Position numbers and translations under genes: made by a program. The notes below the pieces were generated by a model that had not been told where the DNA came from, did not search any database, and saw only the letters and a program-made list of their open reading frames with translations. A stretch of 19,754 nucleotides of DNA from Alphaproteobacteria bacterium. Its GTDB lineage: Bacteria; Pseudomonadota; Alphaproteobacteria; JABAAW01. Shown here one piece after another: positions 12,876 to 19,754 of this stretch. Every line of letters starts with the position of its first letter. Position 1 is the stretch's first letter. Where the stretch lies: assembly GCA_014239005.1 (NCBI GenBank), contig JABAAA010000002.1:1-19754 (forward strand), read 5' to 3'.

Positions 12876-14249
12876 GTGAGTGATTTTTCCACGCTCGGCT
12901 TGAGCGAGAAGTTATTGCAACAGGTGGCACAGGCAGGATTTTCATGCCCGACCCCAATTCAAGCGCAGGCGATTCCCAACGTCTTGATGAACCGCGACCT
13001 CGTCGGGATTGCACAAACTGGCACCGGCAAGACCGCCGCCTTCGTCTTGCCGCTGCTCGATATACTGGCGCACGGCAGACAACGCGCGGCGCTTCCGCGT
13101 GCGCTGGTGCTGAACCCGACGCGCGAGCTTGCGATGCAAACCGCGCAAGTGACCGAAACCTTTGCGCGAAACTTGGGGATTAGCCACACGCTGCTGATCG
13201 GCGGCATGACGATAGGCGAGCAAACACGTGCCCTCACGCGTGCCCCCGATGTCGTGATTGCAACGCCGGGCAGATTGTTGGACTTGCACGGACGCGGCAA
13301 GCTTATGTTCAACGCGATCACGGTGCTGGTGATCGACGAAGCCGATCGCATGCTGGACATGGGGTTCATTCCCGATGTCGAACGCATCTGCGCGCTGCTG
13401 CCCGCACGACGCCAAACGATTCTGATGAGCGCCACGTTGGACGATGCGGTCGCGCGCCTGATCAAACGTTTCACGACCGCCGCAAAACATATCGATCTCT
13501 CTCCGCAACGGCGCAGCGCAGACACGGTCGAAGAAGTCTTTCTGTCCGTAGCCTCTGAGCGAACCAAGCTGGCATGGCTGACCCAAGAGCTCGCGAAGCA
13601 CAACTCTGTGTTGGTGTTTTGCAACCGCCGCCAGCGCGTGCGCGAGGTTACAAAACAGCTTTTGCAAAATCGCATAGCCCATGTCGGACAGCTGCACGGC
13701 GACATGCCGCAGCCCTTGCGCATTGCAGAACTCGAACGTTTCCGCAACGGCACGCTCAAAACTCTCGTCTGCTCCGATGTGGCAGCGCGCGGCTTGGATA
13801 TCGAAGCCGTCGATTGCGTCGTCAACTTCGACGTGCCTCTGACGCGCGACAACTATGTCCACCGAATCGGACGCACAGGGCGCGCAGGACTGCGCGGCAT
13901 CGCCGTCACCTATGTGAGCCGCGAAGACAGAGTGCTGCTGGAACGCATCGGGATGCTCGATCGTCTCAACGACCTCAAGGACTTCGACAACGAAAACCCC
14001 GCCGACAACTCCCCCGCCGACAACTCCCCCAGACAGGAAACAAGACAGGAAACAAGACAACGCGAAACAACAAAAGAACGCACGCAAGGCAGAGGAAGAA
14101 GAAACAGAAACCACCACTCGGACAACCCCGAAGAATGGCAACAAGAACGGCAACAAGAACGGCAACACGAGCGGCAACACGAGCGGCCAAAAGAGCGGCA
14201 ACAAGAGCGGCAAGAATCTTTGCCCGCCTTCCTGCGCAACCCCGTCTGA
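12771..14249 (+). CDS. DEAD-box ATP-dependent RNA helicase (RhlE/DeaD group)
   Basis: An RNA-dependent ATPase that unwinds or remodels RNA; in bacteria such helicases act in ribosome assembly and mRNA decay, often in the cold. It has 492 residues. All core motifs are present: Q motif F-x-x-PTPIQ (57-64), I AQTGTGKT (81-88), Ia PTRELA (116-121), Ib TPGR (165-168), II DEAD (189-192), III SAT (220-222), V ARGLD (339-343) and VI HRIGRTGR (364-371). The first about 35 residues are a 5-residue repeat (QDSAT), and the last about 85 are Gln/Glu/Arg-rich, including a QQER/QHER repeat. Such basic disordered tails are typical RNA-binding extensions. The start is uncertain because three in-frame ATGs lie in the repeat; AAGGA and AGGAC precede the first. 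Which named subfamily it belongs to is not settled by eye. Confidence 0.94.
   Translation: MQDNATQDSTMQDSATQDKAMQDSATQDSATQDKSVSDFSTLGLSEKLLQQVAQAGFSCPTPIQAQAIPNVLMNRDLVGIAQTGTGKTAAFVLPLLDILAHGRQRAALPRALVLNPTRELAMQTAQVTETFARNLGISHTLLIGGMTIGEQTRALTRAPDVVIATPGRLLDLHGRGKLMFNAITVLVIDEADRMLDMGFIPDVERICALLPARRQTILMSATLDDAVARLIKRFTTAAKHIDLSPQRRSADTVEEVFLSVASERTKLAWLTQELAKHNSVLVFCNRRQRVREVTKQLLQNRIAHVGQLHGDMPQPLRIAELERFRNGTLKTLVCSDVAARGLDIEAVDCVVNFDVPLTRDNYVHRIGRTGRAGLRGIAVTYVSREDRVLLERIGMLDRLNDLKDFDNENPADNSPADNSPRQETRQETRQRETTKERTQGRGRRNRNHHSDNPEEWQQERQQERQHERQHERPKERQQERQESLPAFLRNPV
14139..14210. repeat. 12-bp tandem repeat, six units, at the helicase C-terminus
   Basis: Units CAACAAGAACGG (two), CAACACGAGCGG (two), CCAAAAGAGCGG and CAACAAGAGCGG are contiguous. 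They encode QQER, QHER and PKER tetrapeptides in the basic tail of the helicase. Confidence 0.85.
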
Positions 14250-14303
14250 CGCGAGGCGACCTTCCTCCCTAATCTTGCACCCCTTACGCGGAGAACCCGT
14301 TTT

Positions 14304-16328
14304 ATGGCAGAAAGCCCCTCCCCTTTAACCGTCGCTCGTCCTTCGGCGGATCCCGTCGCAGACCATCGCTATCATGTGCAACACTCGCACCCCCTGCCGT
14401 CGCTGGATACAGTGCACGCGCGCGCCTATCAAGCGCAAAGCGCCGGCGGCAACGAAGGCTTCTTGGCTTATGTCTGCGACCGCCGCTTCTTTCCTCGCCT
14501 AAGTGCCTGCGACGCGTTCGTGCGCTTGCGCCACAGCGCGCTGATACAATTTCAAGAATGGCAACTGCAACGCGACGAGGAAGGCGTGGAGCGCGTCGTT
14601 CTGATCTACAAGCATCCGAACAAAGGGCTGTACTTGGATTCGCTGGAAAAAACGACGACAGCAATGCCCCTGAAAGAATGCGTGAAACGATTTTTGAAAC
14701 CCGTGCTTGCTCCCTTGCAAGCGATTCACGCCGTCGGTCTAACCTATCGCGCCTTTTCGCCGACCAACCTTTTTGTTCAAGGTTCGGAGATGAACTCGTT
14801 CGTGTTGGGACAATGTCTGAGCGAGCCCGCGGGCTCGTTGCAACCGCGTCTTTTTGAAACGCTAACCTGCGCCATGACAGAACCGCAAGGGCGCGGCAGC
14901 GAGATCGCTGCCAACGACTATTACGCGTTGGGCGTGATGGTCTTCACGTTGCTGCGAGGACACGTGCCTTTGCGCATGGTCTCGGAAGAAGCGGTGATCT
15001 TGCAAAAGGCACGCTTGGGCTCGTACCGCGCGCTGCTGGAGCATGCACAGATGGAGGCGGAAAGCGCCGAGTTGTTGCGCGGATTGTTGGACGACAACCC
15101 CGGCACACGCTGGGGCTACGAAGAAGTGGTGGCGTGGCTGGGAGGCTATCGACGCTCGGTCGACAACCACTTCACGCCGCCGCGCGCGAAAGTGCCGTAC
15201 TACCTGCGCGAGCAAGCGATCACCACGCGCCAAGAGATGTGCTACATGTTGCATCGCAACTGGAAGGACGCGATCGATATAAGCAGGCACTCCGATCTTG
15301 GACATTGGATCCGACGATCCTTTGCCGACGACGCCGACGCAAGAGCCATCCTGCAACTGCGAGACGAGAAAGCCAGCCCCGATGTCCACAAGTCCGACCT
15401 GACCGACAGCTTGACGCGTACGCTCATCTTGCTGAACCCGTTAGCGCCCATCTTGTCGCGCGATTCGGGCTTCACAGTCACAGGCGTCGGCAACATGCTC
15501 GCCAAGTACCACCAGCAGCCCGGCAAGATCGCAACTTTGCTTCACATCCTCAAACAGGGAACCCACGATTTTTGGATGCGACACCACATCTACAGCGCGC
15601 CCGCCTACCTCGCCGCCGTCAAGACGATCTCTATCCTGGTCCAGCGCGTGCTGCACAGCGACAATGATTTCGCCACCTTGCGCTTCTTCTACACGCTCAA
15701 CCTCGACGCGCCTTGCATGTCGGCGTTGTTTGCAAGAGACTATGTCTACGGCTTGTCGTCGCTGCTGGAACGCTTGGAAAAAAGACTGGAGGCACAAGAG
15801 GAAGAATCACGTCTACAACTCGATTCGCACCTGCTCGCCTACATCTCCGCCTACCACGACACCGACGGTGCCGACGCGCTGACCGCAGCCCTGCAACAAG
15901 GGGATCCGATCAAAAGCGGGTTGGCGCAAGTGCGCCTGCTCAACATTGTCCAACGACGCCACAACCGCGTACCTGCCTACCGTCTCTGTCGTGCATTGCT
16001 GCCCCTGCTCGAGCCCGCACTGGAACGCTTTCACAACATCGAAAAACGAGAAGAGCTGAAAAAACATTTGCAAACATGTGTCAAGGACGGGTGGATCGAG
16101 CCCATGCTGTCGCTCGTCGACAACCCCTCGCTGCTTGCCAAAGATGCCAAGTCTTACTTCGAAGCGCAAAAACGCTACAAAAACAACCACCAAGAGCTGA
16201 TGCGCATCGCGCACGCCCACCATGACATGCCGGCCCAAATCCATCGCACTGCAAACAACGCCGCCATGACCACCAGCTCCGGGCTCATGGTCGTGGGTTT
16301 CATCACCATGCTACTGAGGCTCATCTAG
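14304..16328 (+). CDS. Tail-anchored pseudokinase-like protein of unknown function
   Basis: A 674-residue protein I do not recognise by name. Residues 20-285 look like a degenerate protein kinase fold. IHAVGLTYRAFSPTNLF (141-157) aligns with the HRD-x-x-P-x-N catalytic loop, but His-Arg-Asp is Tyr-Arg-Ala, and Ser replaces the Lys. No DFG is found after it (VLGQ near 167-170). DYYALGVMVFTLLRG (205-219) matches the helix after the activation segment, and DNPGTRWGYEEVVAWL (264-279) matches the end of the kinase C-lobe. No ATP-binding Lys in a VAIK context is seen. Residues 290-650 are predicted mostly helical. A hydrophobic stretch ends the protein (657-673), suggesting a tail anchor with the rest cytosolic. 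CGGAGA precedes the ATG. The partner membrane protein starts one base after the stop. Confidence 0.7.
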   Translation: MAESPSPLTVARPSADPVADHRYHVQHSHPLPSLDTVHARAYQAQSAGGNEGFLAYVCDRRFFPRLSACDAFVRLRHSALIQFQEWQLQRDEEGVERVVLIYKHPNKGLYLDSLEKTTTAMPLKECVKRFLKPVLAPLQAIHAVGLTYRAFSPTNLFVQGSEMNSFVLGQCLSEPAGSLQPRLFETLTCAMTEPQGRGSEIAANDYYALGVMVFTLLRGHVPLRMVSEEAVILQKARLGSYRALLEHAQMEAESAELLRGLLDDNPGTRWGYEEVVAWLGGYRRSVDNHFTPPRAKVPYYLREQAITTRQEMCYMLHRNWKDAIDISRHSDLGHWIRRSFADDADARAILQLRDEKASPDVHKSDLTDSLTRTLILLNPLAPILSRDSGFTVTGVGNMLAKYHQQPGKIATLLHILKQGTHDFWMRHHIYSAPAYLAAVKTISILVQRVLHSDNDFATLRFFYTLNLDAPCMSALFARDYVYGLSSLLERLEKRLEAQEEESRLQLDSHLLAYISAYHDTDGADALTAALQQGDPIKSGLAQVRLLNIVQRRHNRVPAYRLCRALLPLLEPALERFHNIEKREELKKHLQTCVKDGWIEPMLSLVDNPSLLAKDAKSYFEAQKRYKNNHQELMRIAHAHHDMPAQIHRTANNAAMTTSSGLMVVGFITMLLRLI

Positions 16329-16329
16329 C

Positions 16330-16839
16330 ATGACGACGCCGAACGAACCGCCGATGCAGGGGTCGCGCGCCAAGCTCGTCCTTCCGATCCTGACGGCATG
16401 CCTTGTCATCTTGGCAGGGATCTATTCGCCGTGGATCCTGTTCGCCTCCTTCGCCCTGCTACCAACCCTGCTCGTGCGCATGCTCGACAAGGGTGAGAAG
16501 CGCGTCTTGAGCTTCTCGGTGACAGGGCTGAACATCACAGGACTGATGCTCGCCTTGCAGCACAGCTACAGCACTTACGGTGCGTCGCCGAAATCCGGCG
16601 AGCTGTTTCAAGACTGGTTCAACTGGACCCTGCCTTTCGGACTGGCGTGGATCGGCATCTTGTTCTTCATGGCATTTCCCATCGTGTTCGCCAGCGTCAT
16701 GGAAATCGTCCTGCAACACAAGGAGCGACGCTTGAAAGATCAGCAACAGACGCTACTCAAGGCTTGGGGAACGCAGCTGCAACAGAAGGCGACGAGCGCG
16801 ACGGACAAGGACGACAAAAAAAGAAGTACCGAAGTCTAG
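16330..16839 (+). CDS. Small polytopic membrane protein paired with the pseudokinase
   Basis: A 169-residue protein of unknown function that I do not recognise. Hydrophobic stretches at about 14-32, 34-52, 58-78 and 96-126 suggest three or four membrane helices. The last is long and runs into a cytosolic, Lys/Gln-rich, probably coiled tail (about 128-169, HKERRLKDQQQTLLKAWG). There are no cysteines and no known catalytic motif. The ATG is one base after the stop of the pseudokinase gene, and TGAGG lies inside the end of that gene, so the pair is almost certainly translated from one mRNA and probably interacts. The stop TAG (16837-16839) overlaps the stop of rpoH on the other strand. Confidence 0.75.
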   Translation: MTTPNEPPMQGSRAKLVLPILTACLVILAGIYSPWILFASFALLPTLLVRMLDKGEKRVLSFSVTGLNITGLMLALQHSYSTYGASPKSGELFQDWFNWTLPFGLAWIGILFFMAFPIVFASVMEIVLQHKERRLKDQQQTLLKAWGTQLQQKATSATDKDDKKRSTEV

Positions 16840-17777
16840 TCCTCGGCAGGAGCCGCAGGAGCCGCAGGAGCCTTAGAGGGGGTCGACAACAACGCCTGTT
16901 CTTTCTGCGCCACAGCCCGTCGCAGCTTTTCGAAAGCTGCCGACTCGATTTGGCGAACGCGCTCGCGGCTGACGCGATAGCGCTTGCTCAACTCTTCTAA
17001 CGTGGTGGCGGGGTCTTGCAAACGTCGAGCACTCAAGATGTTGCGCTCGCGGGGCTTGAGCGTTTGCATTGCTTCTTCCAAGATCGAGCGTCGGTAACGT
17101 TGTTCGTCTGCCTCCAAGAATCTGCTCTCGTGGTCGGCGCTTTCGTCTTCGATCCATTCTTGCCACGCGTCGCCGTCGTCGCCGACCGGCGTTTGCAACG
17201 AGAGATCGCGCGACGAAAGCCGAGCGTGCATCATTTCGACTTCGTGCGCCTCGACATCGAGCGCGGCGGCGATTTGTGCAACCTCTTCGGCGCTGATCTT
17301 CTGACTGTCGATGGCACGCATTTGCTGGCGCAGCTTGCGCAAGTTGAAAAAGAGCTTTTTCTGCGCCGCAGTCGTGCCGATTTTGACCAGCGACCACGAG
17401 CGCAGCACATAGTCTTGCACCGCCGCGCGAATCCACCACATCGCGTAGGTTGCCAGTCGAAAGCCGCGCTCGGGATCGAAGCGCCGCACCGCTTGCATCA
17501 ACCCGATATTGCCTTCCGAGACGAGCTCGGCGTAAGGCAAGCCGTAGCCGCGATAGCCCGCGGCGATCTTGGCGACGAGACGCAGGTGGCTCAACACCAA
17601 ACGATGCGCCGCTTCGACATCTTTGTGATCGATCCACCGACGGGCGAGCATGTACTCTTCCTCACGTTCGAGCAGAGGCACTTTGCGCACCTCGGCAAGG
17701 TAGCGCTCCAACCCCTCCTCGCTGACGCTCAGCGAAGAGGCGCTACGCGCAACGACGGAAGTTCCTGCTTTGGTCAT
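16836..17777 (-). CDS. rpoH: RNA polymerase heat-shock sigma factor RpoH (sigma-32)
   Basis: The sigma factor that directs RNA polymerase to heat-shock promoters. It has 313 residues. Region 1.2/2 is visible as EEGLERYLAEVRKVPLLERE, and region 2.1-2.4 as LRLVAKIAAGYRGYGLPYAEL, then SEGNIGLMQAVRRFDPERGF, RLATYAMWWIRAAVQDYVLR (84-126). The diagnostic RpoH box is QKKLFFNLRKL (139-149). Region 4.2 is TLEELSKRYRVSRERVRQIE (259-278). A short APAAPAAP tail comes from a 9-bp repeat. AAGGA about ten bases before ATG 17777 supports the start. RpoH activity is usually controlled by chaperones, FtsH and, in some bacteria, mRNA structure; a stable hairpin sits in the leader here, but it does not cover the ribosome-binding site. 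It diverges from purH and converges with the pseudokinase operon, sharing a CTAG at the stops. Confidence 0.96.
   Translation of the reverse strand: MTKAGTSVVARSASSLSVSEEGLERYLAEVRKVPLLEREEEYMLARRWIDHKDVEAAHRLVLSHLRLVAKIAAGYRGYGLPYAELVSEGNIGLMQAVRRFDPERGFRLATYAMWWIRAAVQDYVLRSWSLVKIGTTAAQKKLFFNLRKLRQQMRAIDSQKISAEEVAQIAAALDVEAHEVEMMHARLSSRDLSLQTPVGDDGDAWQEWIEDESADHESRFLEADEQRYRRSILEEAMQTLKPRERNILSARRLQDPATTLEELSKRYRVSRERVRQIESAAFEKLRRAVAQKEQALLSTPSKAPAAPAAPAED
16846..16872. repeat. 9-bp tandem repeat, three units, at the 3' end of rpoH
   Basis: GCAGGAGCC occurs three times without interruption. On the minus strand it encodes the APAAPAAP tail just before the rpoH stop. Confidence 0.85.
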
Positions 17778-17800
17778 TCGGCACGATCCTTACAAACTTG

Positions 17801-17820
17801 AGCCTTGCTTGCGCAAGGCT
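17801..17820 (-). other. Perfect hairpin with GNRA-type loop in the rpoH leader
   Basis: On the minus strand, AGCCTTGC - GCAA - GCAAGGCT forms an 8-bp perfect stem closed by a GCAA tetraloop, an unusually stable RNA motif. It lies about 24 nt upstream of the rpoH start and about 76 bp upstream of the divergent purH start. As DNA it is also a 20-bp palindromic site that could bind a dimeric regulator. No T run follows, so it is not a terminator on either strand. Confidence 0.6.
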
Positions 17821-17844
17821 TTACAACAAACCTCACCCTATGCC

Positions 17845-17850
17845 ATTATA
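17845..17850 (-). promoter_or_regulatory. Perfect -10 hexamer upstream of rpoH
   Basis: Reading the minus strand gives TATAAT, about 70 bp before the rpoH start. No -35 lies at the standard distance; TTGAAC is 22 bp upstream, which is too far for an ordinary sigma-70 promoter. The same six bases also overlap any plus-strand promoter for purH (TTTACA at 17820-17825, then CATTAT 18 bp later). Confidence 0.4.
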
Positions 17851-17896
17851 GCGGGGGAGGAGGAGAATTCTTGTTCAAAAGAACGGAGAGAGAAGC

Positions 17897-19636
17897 ATGC
17901 AGGAAGGGGCGTCGGCGCTGAAGGACGGGCTGGAGGCAACGCAACAGCCCAAAAAACAGCCCAAAAAACAGCACGAGAAACAGCACGAGAAACAGCATAG
18001 GAAACAGCACGAGATGTTCGCGTTGTTGTCCTTGCAAGATGCGACATCGGCACTGACGTTGGCGTGCGCCTTGCAAAAAAAGGGGGTCGGGCTGTTGGCG
18101 ACCAAAGGCACGCACGAAAAGATGGCGCAGCATGGCATCGAGACGATTCCGGTCTCGGAGTATACGGGGATCGGAGAAATCGCGCAAGGAAGGGTTAAGA
18201 CGCTGCACCCACGCATTCTCGGCGGCATACTGGGCGAGCGCGGCGCAGAGCCCGAACTCTTGCCCGACGGACGACCGATCTTTCCCATCGACTATGTGGT
18301 TGTGCAACCCTACCCGTTCCACGAAATGGCGCAGAATCTTTCTGACCAAAAGGTTTCGGCGGTCGATATCGACGAGTTGCAAGAGCATATCGACATCGGC
18401 GGGATCACACTTTTGCGCGCGGCAGCGAAGAACTATCGGCATGTGTGTGCACTCTTCGAGCCGCAAGACTGCGAGACGGTGGCTGCCATCATTGCTGCCG
18501 ACGCACGCGGCGGATGCAAGGTGCAACGTTGCTTGGACGAAGAGCTGCTACGCACGTTGGCGAGCAAGGTCTTTCAAAAGACGGCGCTCAACGACATGAT
18601 GATCGGAGACTGGCTCGGCATGGAGGTCTCCGAAAATCCTCTCCCTGCCCATCGCAACAGCTTTGCCGATCAGGCGTTGCTGCTGCGCTACGGAGAGAAC
18701 CCGCATCAGGCGGCAGCCCTGTTTGTTCTGAAGAAGAACTACGCACCGCCTTCCGACTTCCAGCCCTCGTCGCCGACGCTCAGCGGACGCAGTCCCAGCT
18801 ACAACAACCTGCTCGACGCTTACAAGGCGACGCGCGCCGTCGTGCGCCAAGACCTTCCCACCTGCGCGATCGTCAAACACGGCAATCTCTGTGGACTTGC
18901 GCAAGCCCACGACATCTTGCAAGCCTTCGAGCTCGCCTACAAAAGTGACAGCCTCTCTGCTTACGGCGGGATCGTCGCCGTCAACCGTCCTTGCTGCGAA
19001 GAGATGCTGGAAATGCTGAAAAAGCGGTTTCTCACCCTCGTCGCAGCCCCCTCGTTCGCGGAGGGAGCGCTGGAGACGATGGCGGACAAAGCCAATCCCC
19101 CCTTGCTACTACCCTATCCTCGCCTTGCCTACGAAATTGGCGGAAGATTCGAGACGCGCTCGCTCGGGGAGCATTTGCGCCTCTTGCAAACGCCGAACGA
19201 TATCAGGCTCACGCTCGACGACATCGCGGACAAGAACACGAAGGAGCCTAACGAGACGCAGAAAGAAACCCTGCTGTTTGCCTTCGAGGCTGCCTCGCTC
19301 ATGACCTCCAACGCGGTTGCCATCGTCCGCCGCGACACCACCTCTGCAAAGGTTCATGCCACCGTGGGCTTGGGATGCGGACAGACCAGTCGCATCGATG
19401 CTGTCGAGGTCGCCCTTTACAAGGCGCGCAGGGAAGGACACGATTTGCAAGGATGCGTCGCGGCTTCGGACGGATTCTTTCCTTTCAACGATTCGCTCGA
19501 TGCCTTAGCGAAGGCGGGCATCACTGCTGTCGTCCATCCGGGTGGGGGAAAGAACGAGAAGGGCATCATCGAGCATGCAAGCAGCTTGGGAATCAGTCTA
19601 TGCTCGACGGGGGGCGTGCGCGCGTTCAGTCACTAG
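17897..19636 (+). CDS. purH: Bifunctional AICAR transformylase / IMP cyclohydrolase
   Basis: Catalyses the last two steps of IMP synthesis: formylation of AICAR with 10-formyl-tetrahydrofolate, then ring closure. It has 579 residues. The N-terminal MGS-like cyclohydrolase domain (about 40-180) shows VSEYTGIGEIAQGRVKTLHP (86-105) and DIDIGG-type DIGGITLLRAAAKN (166-179). The transformylase part shows LRYGENPHQAAALF (263-276), SYNNLLDAYKA, KHGNLCGL (327-334), SAYGGIVAVN, GCGQTSRIDAV and SDGFFPFNDS (524-533). The catalytic Lys-His pair is kept, but the family's NPCG reads NLCG. The first 39 residues are a Gln/Lys/His/Glu repeat; the family would start near MFALLSL (18014). GGAG eight bases before ATG 17897 favours the long form. 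The protein is more divergent than its neighbours. Confidence 0.93.
   Translation: MQEGASALKDGLEATQQPKKQPKKQHEKQHEKQHRKQHEMFALLSLQDATSALTLACALQKKGVGLLATKGTHEKMAQHGIETIPVSEYTGIGEIAQGRVKTLHPRILGGILGERGAEPELLPDGRPIFPIDYVVVQPYPFHEMAQNLSDQKVSAVDIDELQEHIDIGGITLLRAAAKNYRHVCALFEPQDCETVAAIIAADARGGCKVQRCLDEELLRTLASKVFQKTALNDMMIGDWLGMEVSENPLPAHRNSFADQALLLRYGENPHQAAALFVLKKNYAPPSDFQPSSPTLSGRSPSYNNLLDAYKATRAVVRQDLPTCAIVKHGNLCGLAQAHDILQAFELAYKSDSLSAYGGIVAVNRPCCEEMLEMLKKRFLTLVAAPSFAEGALETMADKANPPLLLPYPRLAYEIGGRFETRSLGEHLRLLQTPNDIRLTLDDIADKNTKEPNETQKETLLFAFEAASLMTSNAVAIVRRDTTSAKVHATVGLGCGQTSRIDAVEVALYKARREGHDLQGCVAASDGFFPFNDSLDALAKAGITAVVHPGGGKNEKGIIEHASSLGISLCSTGGVRAFSH
17945..18013. repeat. 12-bp tandem repeat, nearly six units, in the purH N-terminal extension
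   Basis: CAGCCCAAAAAA (two), CAGCACGAGAAA (two), CAGCATAGGAAA and CAGCACGAG are contiguous and end exactly at the ATG where conserved PurH sequence begins (18014). They encode QPKK and QHEK tetrapeptides. Confidence 0.88.
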
Positions 19637-19670
19637 CGTCCGCCGTCGCTGTCGCTATCGCTATCGTCTT

Positions 19671-19686
19671 GGGCACAAAAGTGCTC
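19671..19686. other. Small hairpin downstream of purH
   Basis: GGGCAC - AAAA - GTGCTC forms a 6-bp stem (one G-T pair) 34 bp after the purH stop. It is followed by CAAAAAATC rather than a T run, so it is a poor match to a Rho-independent terminator for purH. A short 6-bp repeat (GTCGCT/ATCGCT, about 19645-19662) precedes it. Confidence 0.3.
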
Positions 19687-19712
19687 TCAAAAAATCTTGT
19701 AGGATGTTCTTG

Positions 19713-19742
19713 TTGCACGACAGCCGACAAGCATGCTACAAT
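19713..19742 (+). promoter_or_regulatory. Putative sigma-70-type promoter facing out of the window
   Basis: TTGCAC at 19713-19718 and TACAAT at 19737-19742 are spaced by 18 bp. Transcription would start around 19749 and read past the right edge, so the gene it serves is not visible. Confidence 0.5.
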
Positions 19743-19754
19743 GCACGGCTTGCG

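Noticed and set aside
12524..12892. Minus-strand open frame with a striking CVALSC repeat
   Set aside because: It is the antisense reading of the 15-bp array at the helicase start. Several frames stay open because the repeat lacks stops; there is no ribosome-binding site or conserved core.
1..19754. tRNA or rRNA genes
   Set aside because: No T-loop (GGTTCGAATCC-like) pattern with a matching acceptor stem and no rRNA segment was recognised on either strand.

Overview
The window looks like a piece of an alphaproteobacterial chromosome, moderately GC-rich and densely coded. The evidence is a CcrM-type GANTC adenine methyltransferase with its C-terminal RAMA domain lying directly after rnhB, a sigma-32 factor with a clear RpoH box, an MJ0042 zinc-ribbon/DUF3426-like membrane protein, and the N-terminus of an aspartyl-tRNA synthetase. 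No phage, plasmid, IS, tRNA, rRNA or CRISPR signature was found. I cannot place it below class level. Several housekeeping proteins (PurH, RecA tail, DusA) have unusual extensions, which suggests a poorly sampled lineage.

Layout, left to right. Positions 1-2003 (minus strand) hold the 5' end of aspS, preceded by an SLC13-type permease with two TrkA-C domains whose 3' end overlaps it. Positions 2177-3169 (plus) hold a zinc-ribbon membrane protein. Positions 3229-4679 (minus) hold dusA followed by a stand-alone FliN-like SPOA protein. Positions 4774-8118 (plus) hold a KefB-type antiporter, rnhB and ccrM. folP (minus) overlaps the 3' end of ccrM, and folB starts divergently from it, so two folate-biosynthesis steps sit side by side. 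Positions 9572-11030 hold two tandem MlaC-like secreted proteins. recA (minus) has a Pro/Ala-rich tail. From 12771 (plus) come a DEAD-box RNA helicase, a tail-anchored pseudokinase-like protein and a small membrane protein. rpoH (minus) meets the last of these at overlapping stop codons. purH (plus) closes the window, followed by an outward-facing promoter.

Two features stand out. First, the pseudokinase-like protein (14304-16328) and its one-base-spaced partner membrane protein (16330-16839) form an apparent two-gene membrane module that I cannot assign to a known system. The kinase fold is recognisable, but the catalytic Asp and the DFG motif are absent. Second, short tandem repeats of 6-15 bp recur at gene edges. 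In coding sequence the period is always a multiple of three: dusA start, ccrM start, mlaC start, helicase start and tail, rpoH tail, purH start. In non-coding sequence the periods are mostly 13 or 14 (upstream and downstream of recA), with one 12-bp array. One array carries in-frame start codons, and another abuts the putative recA -35 element. This suggests an active local slippage process that edits protein termini and promoters.

Start codons were re-chosen where a clear Shine-Dalgarno sequence decided the matter (rnhB 6171, folP 9155, recA 12442) or where family alignment favoured it (dusA 4679, SLC13-type permease 2003). All similarity statements come from reading motifs by eye; no database search was run.
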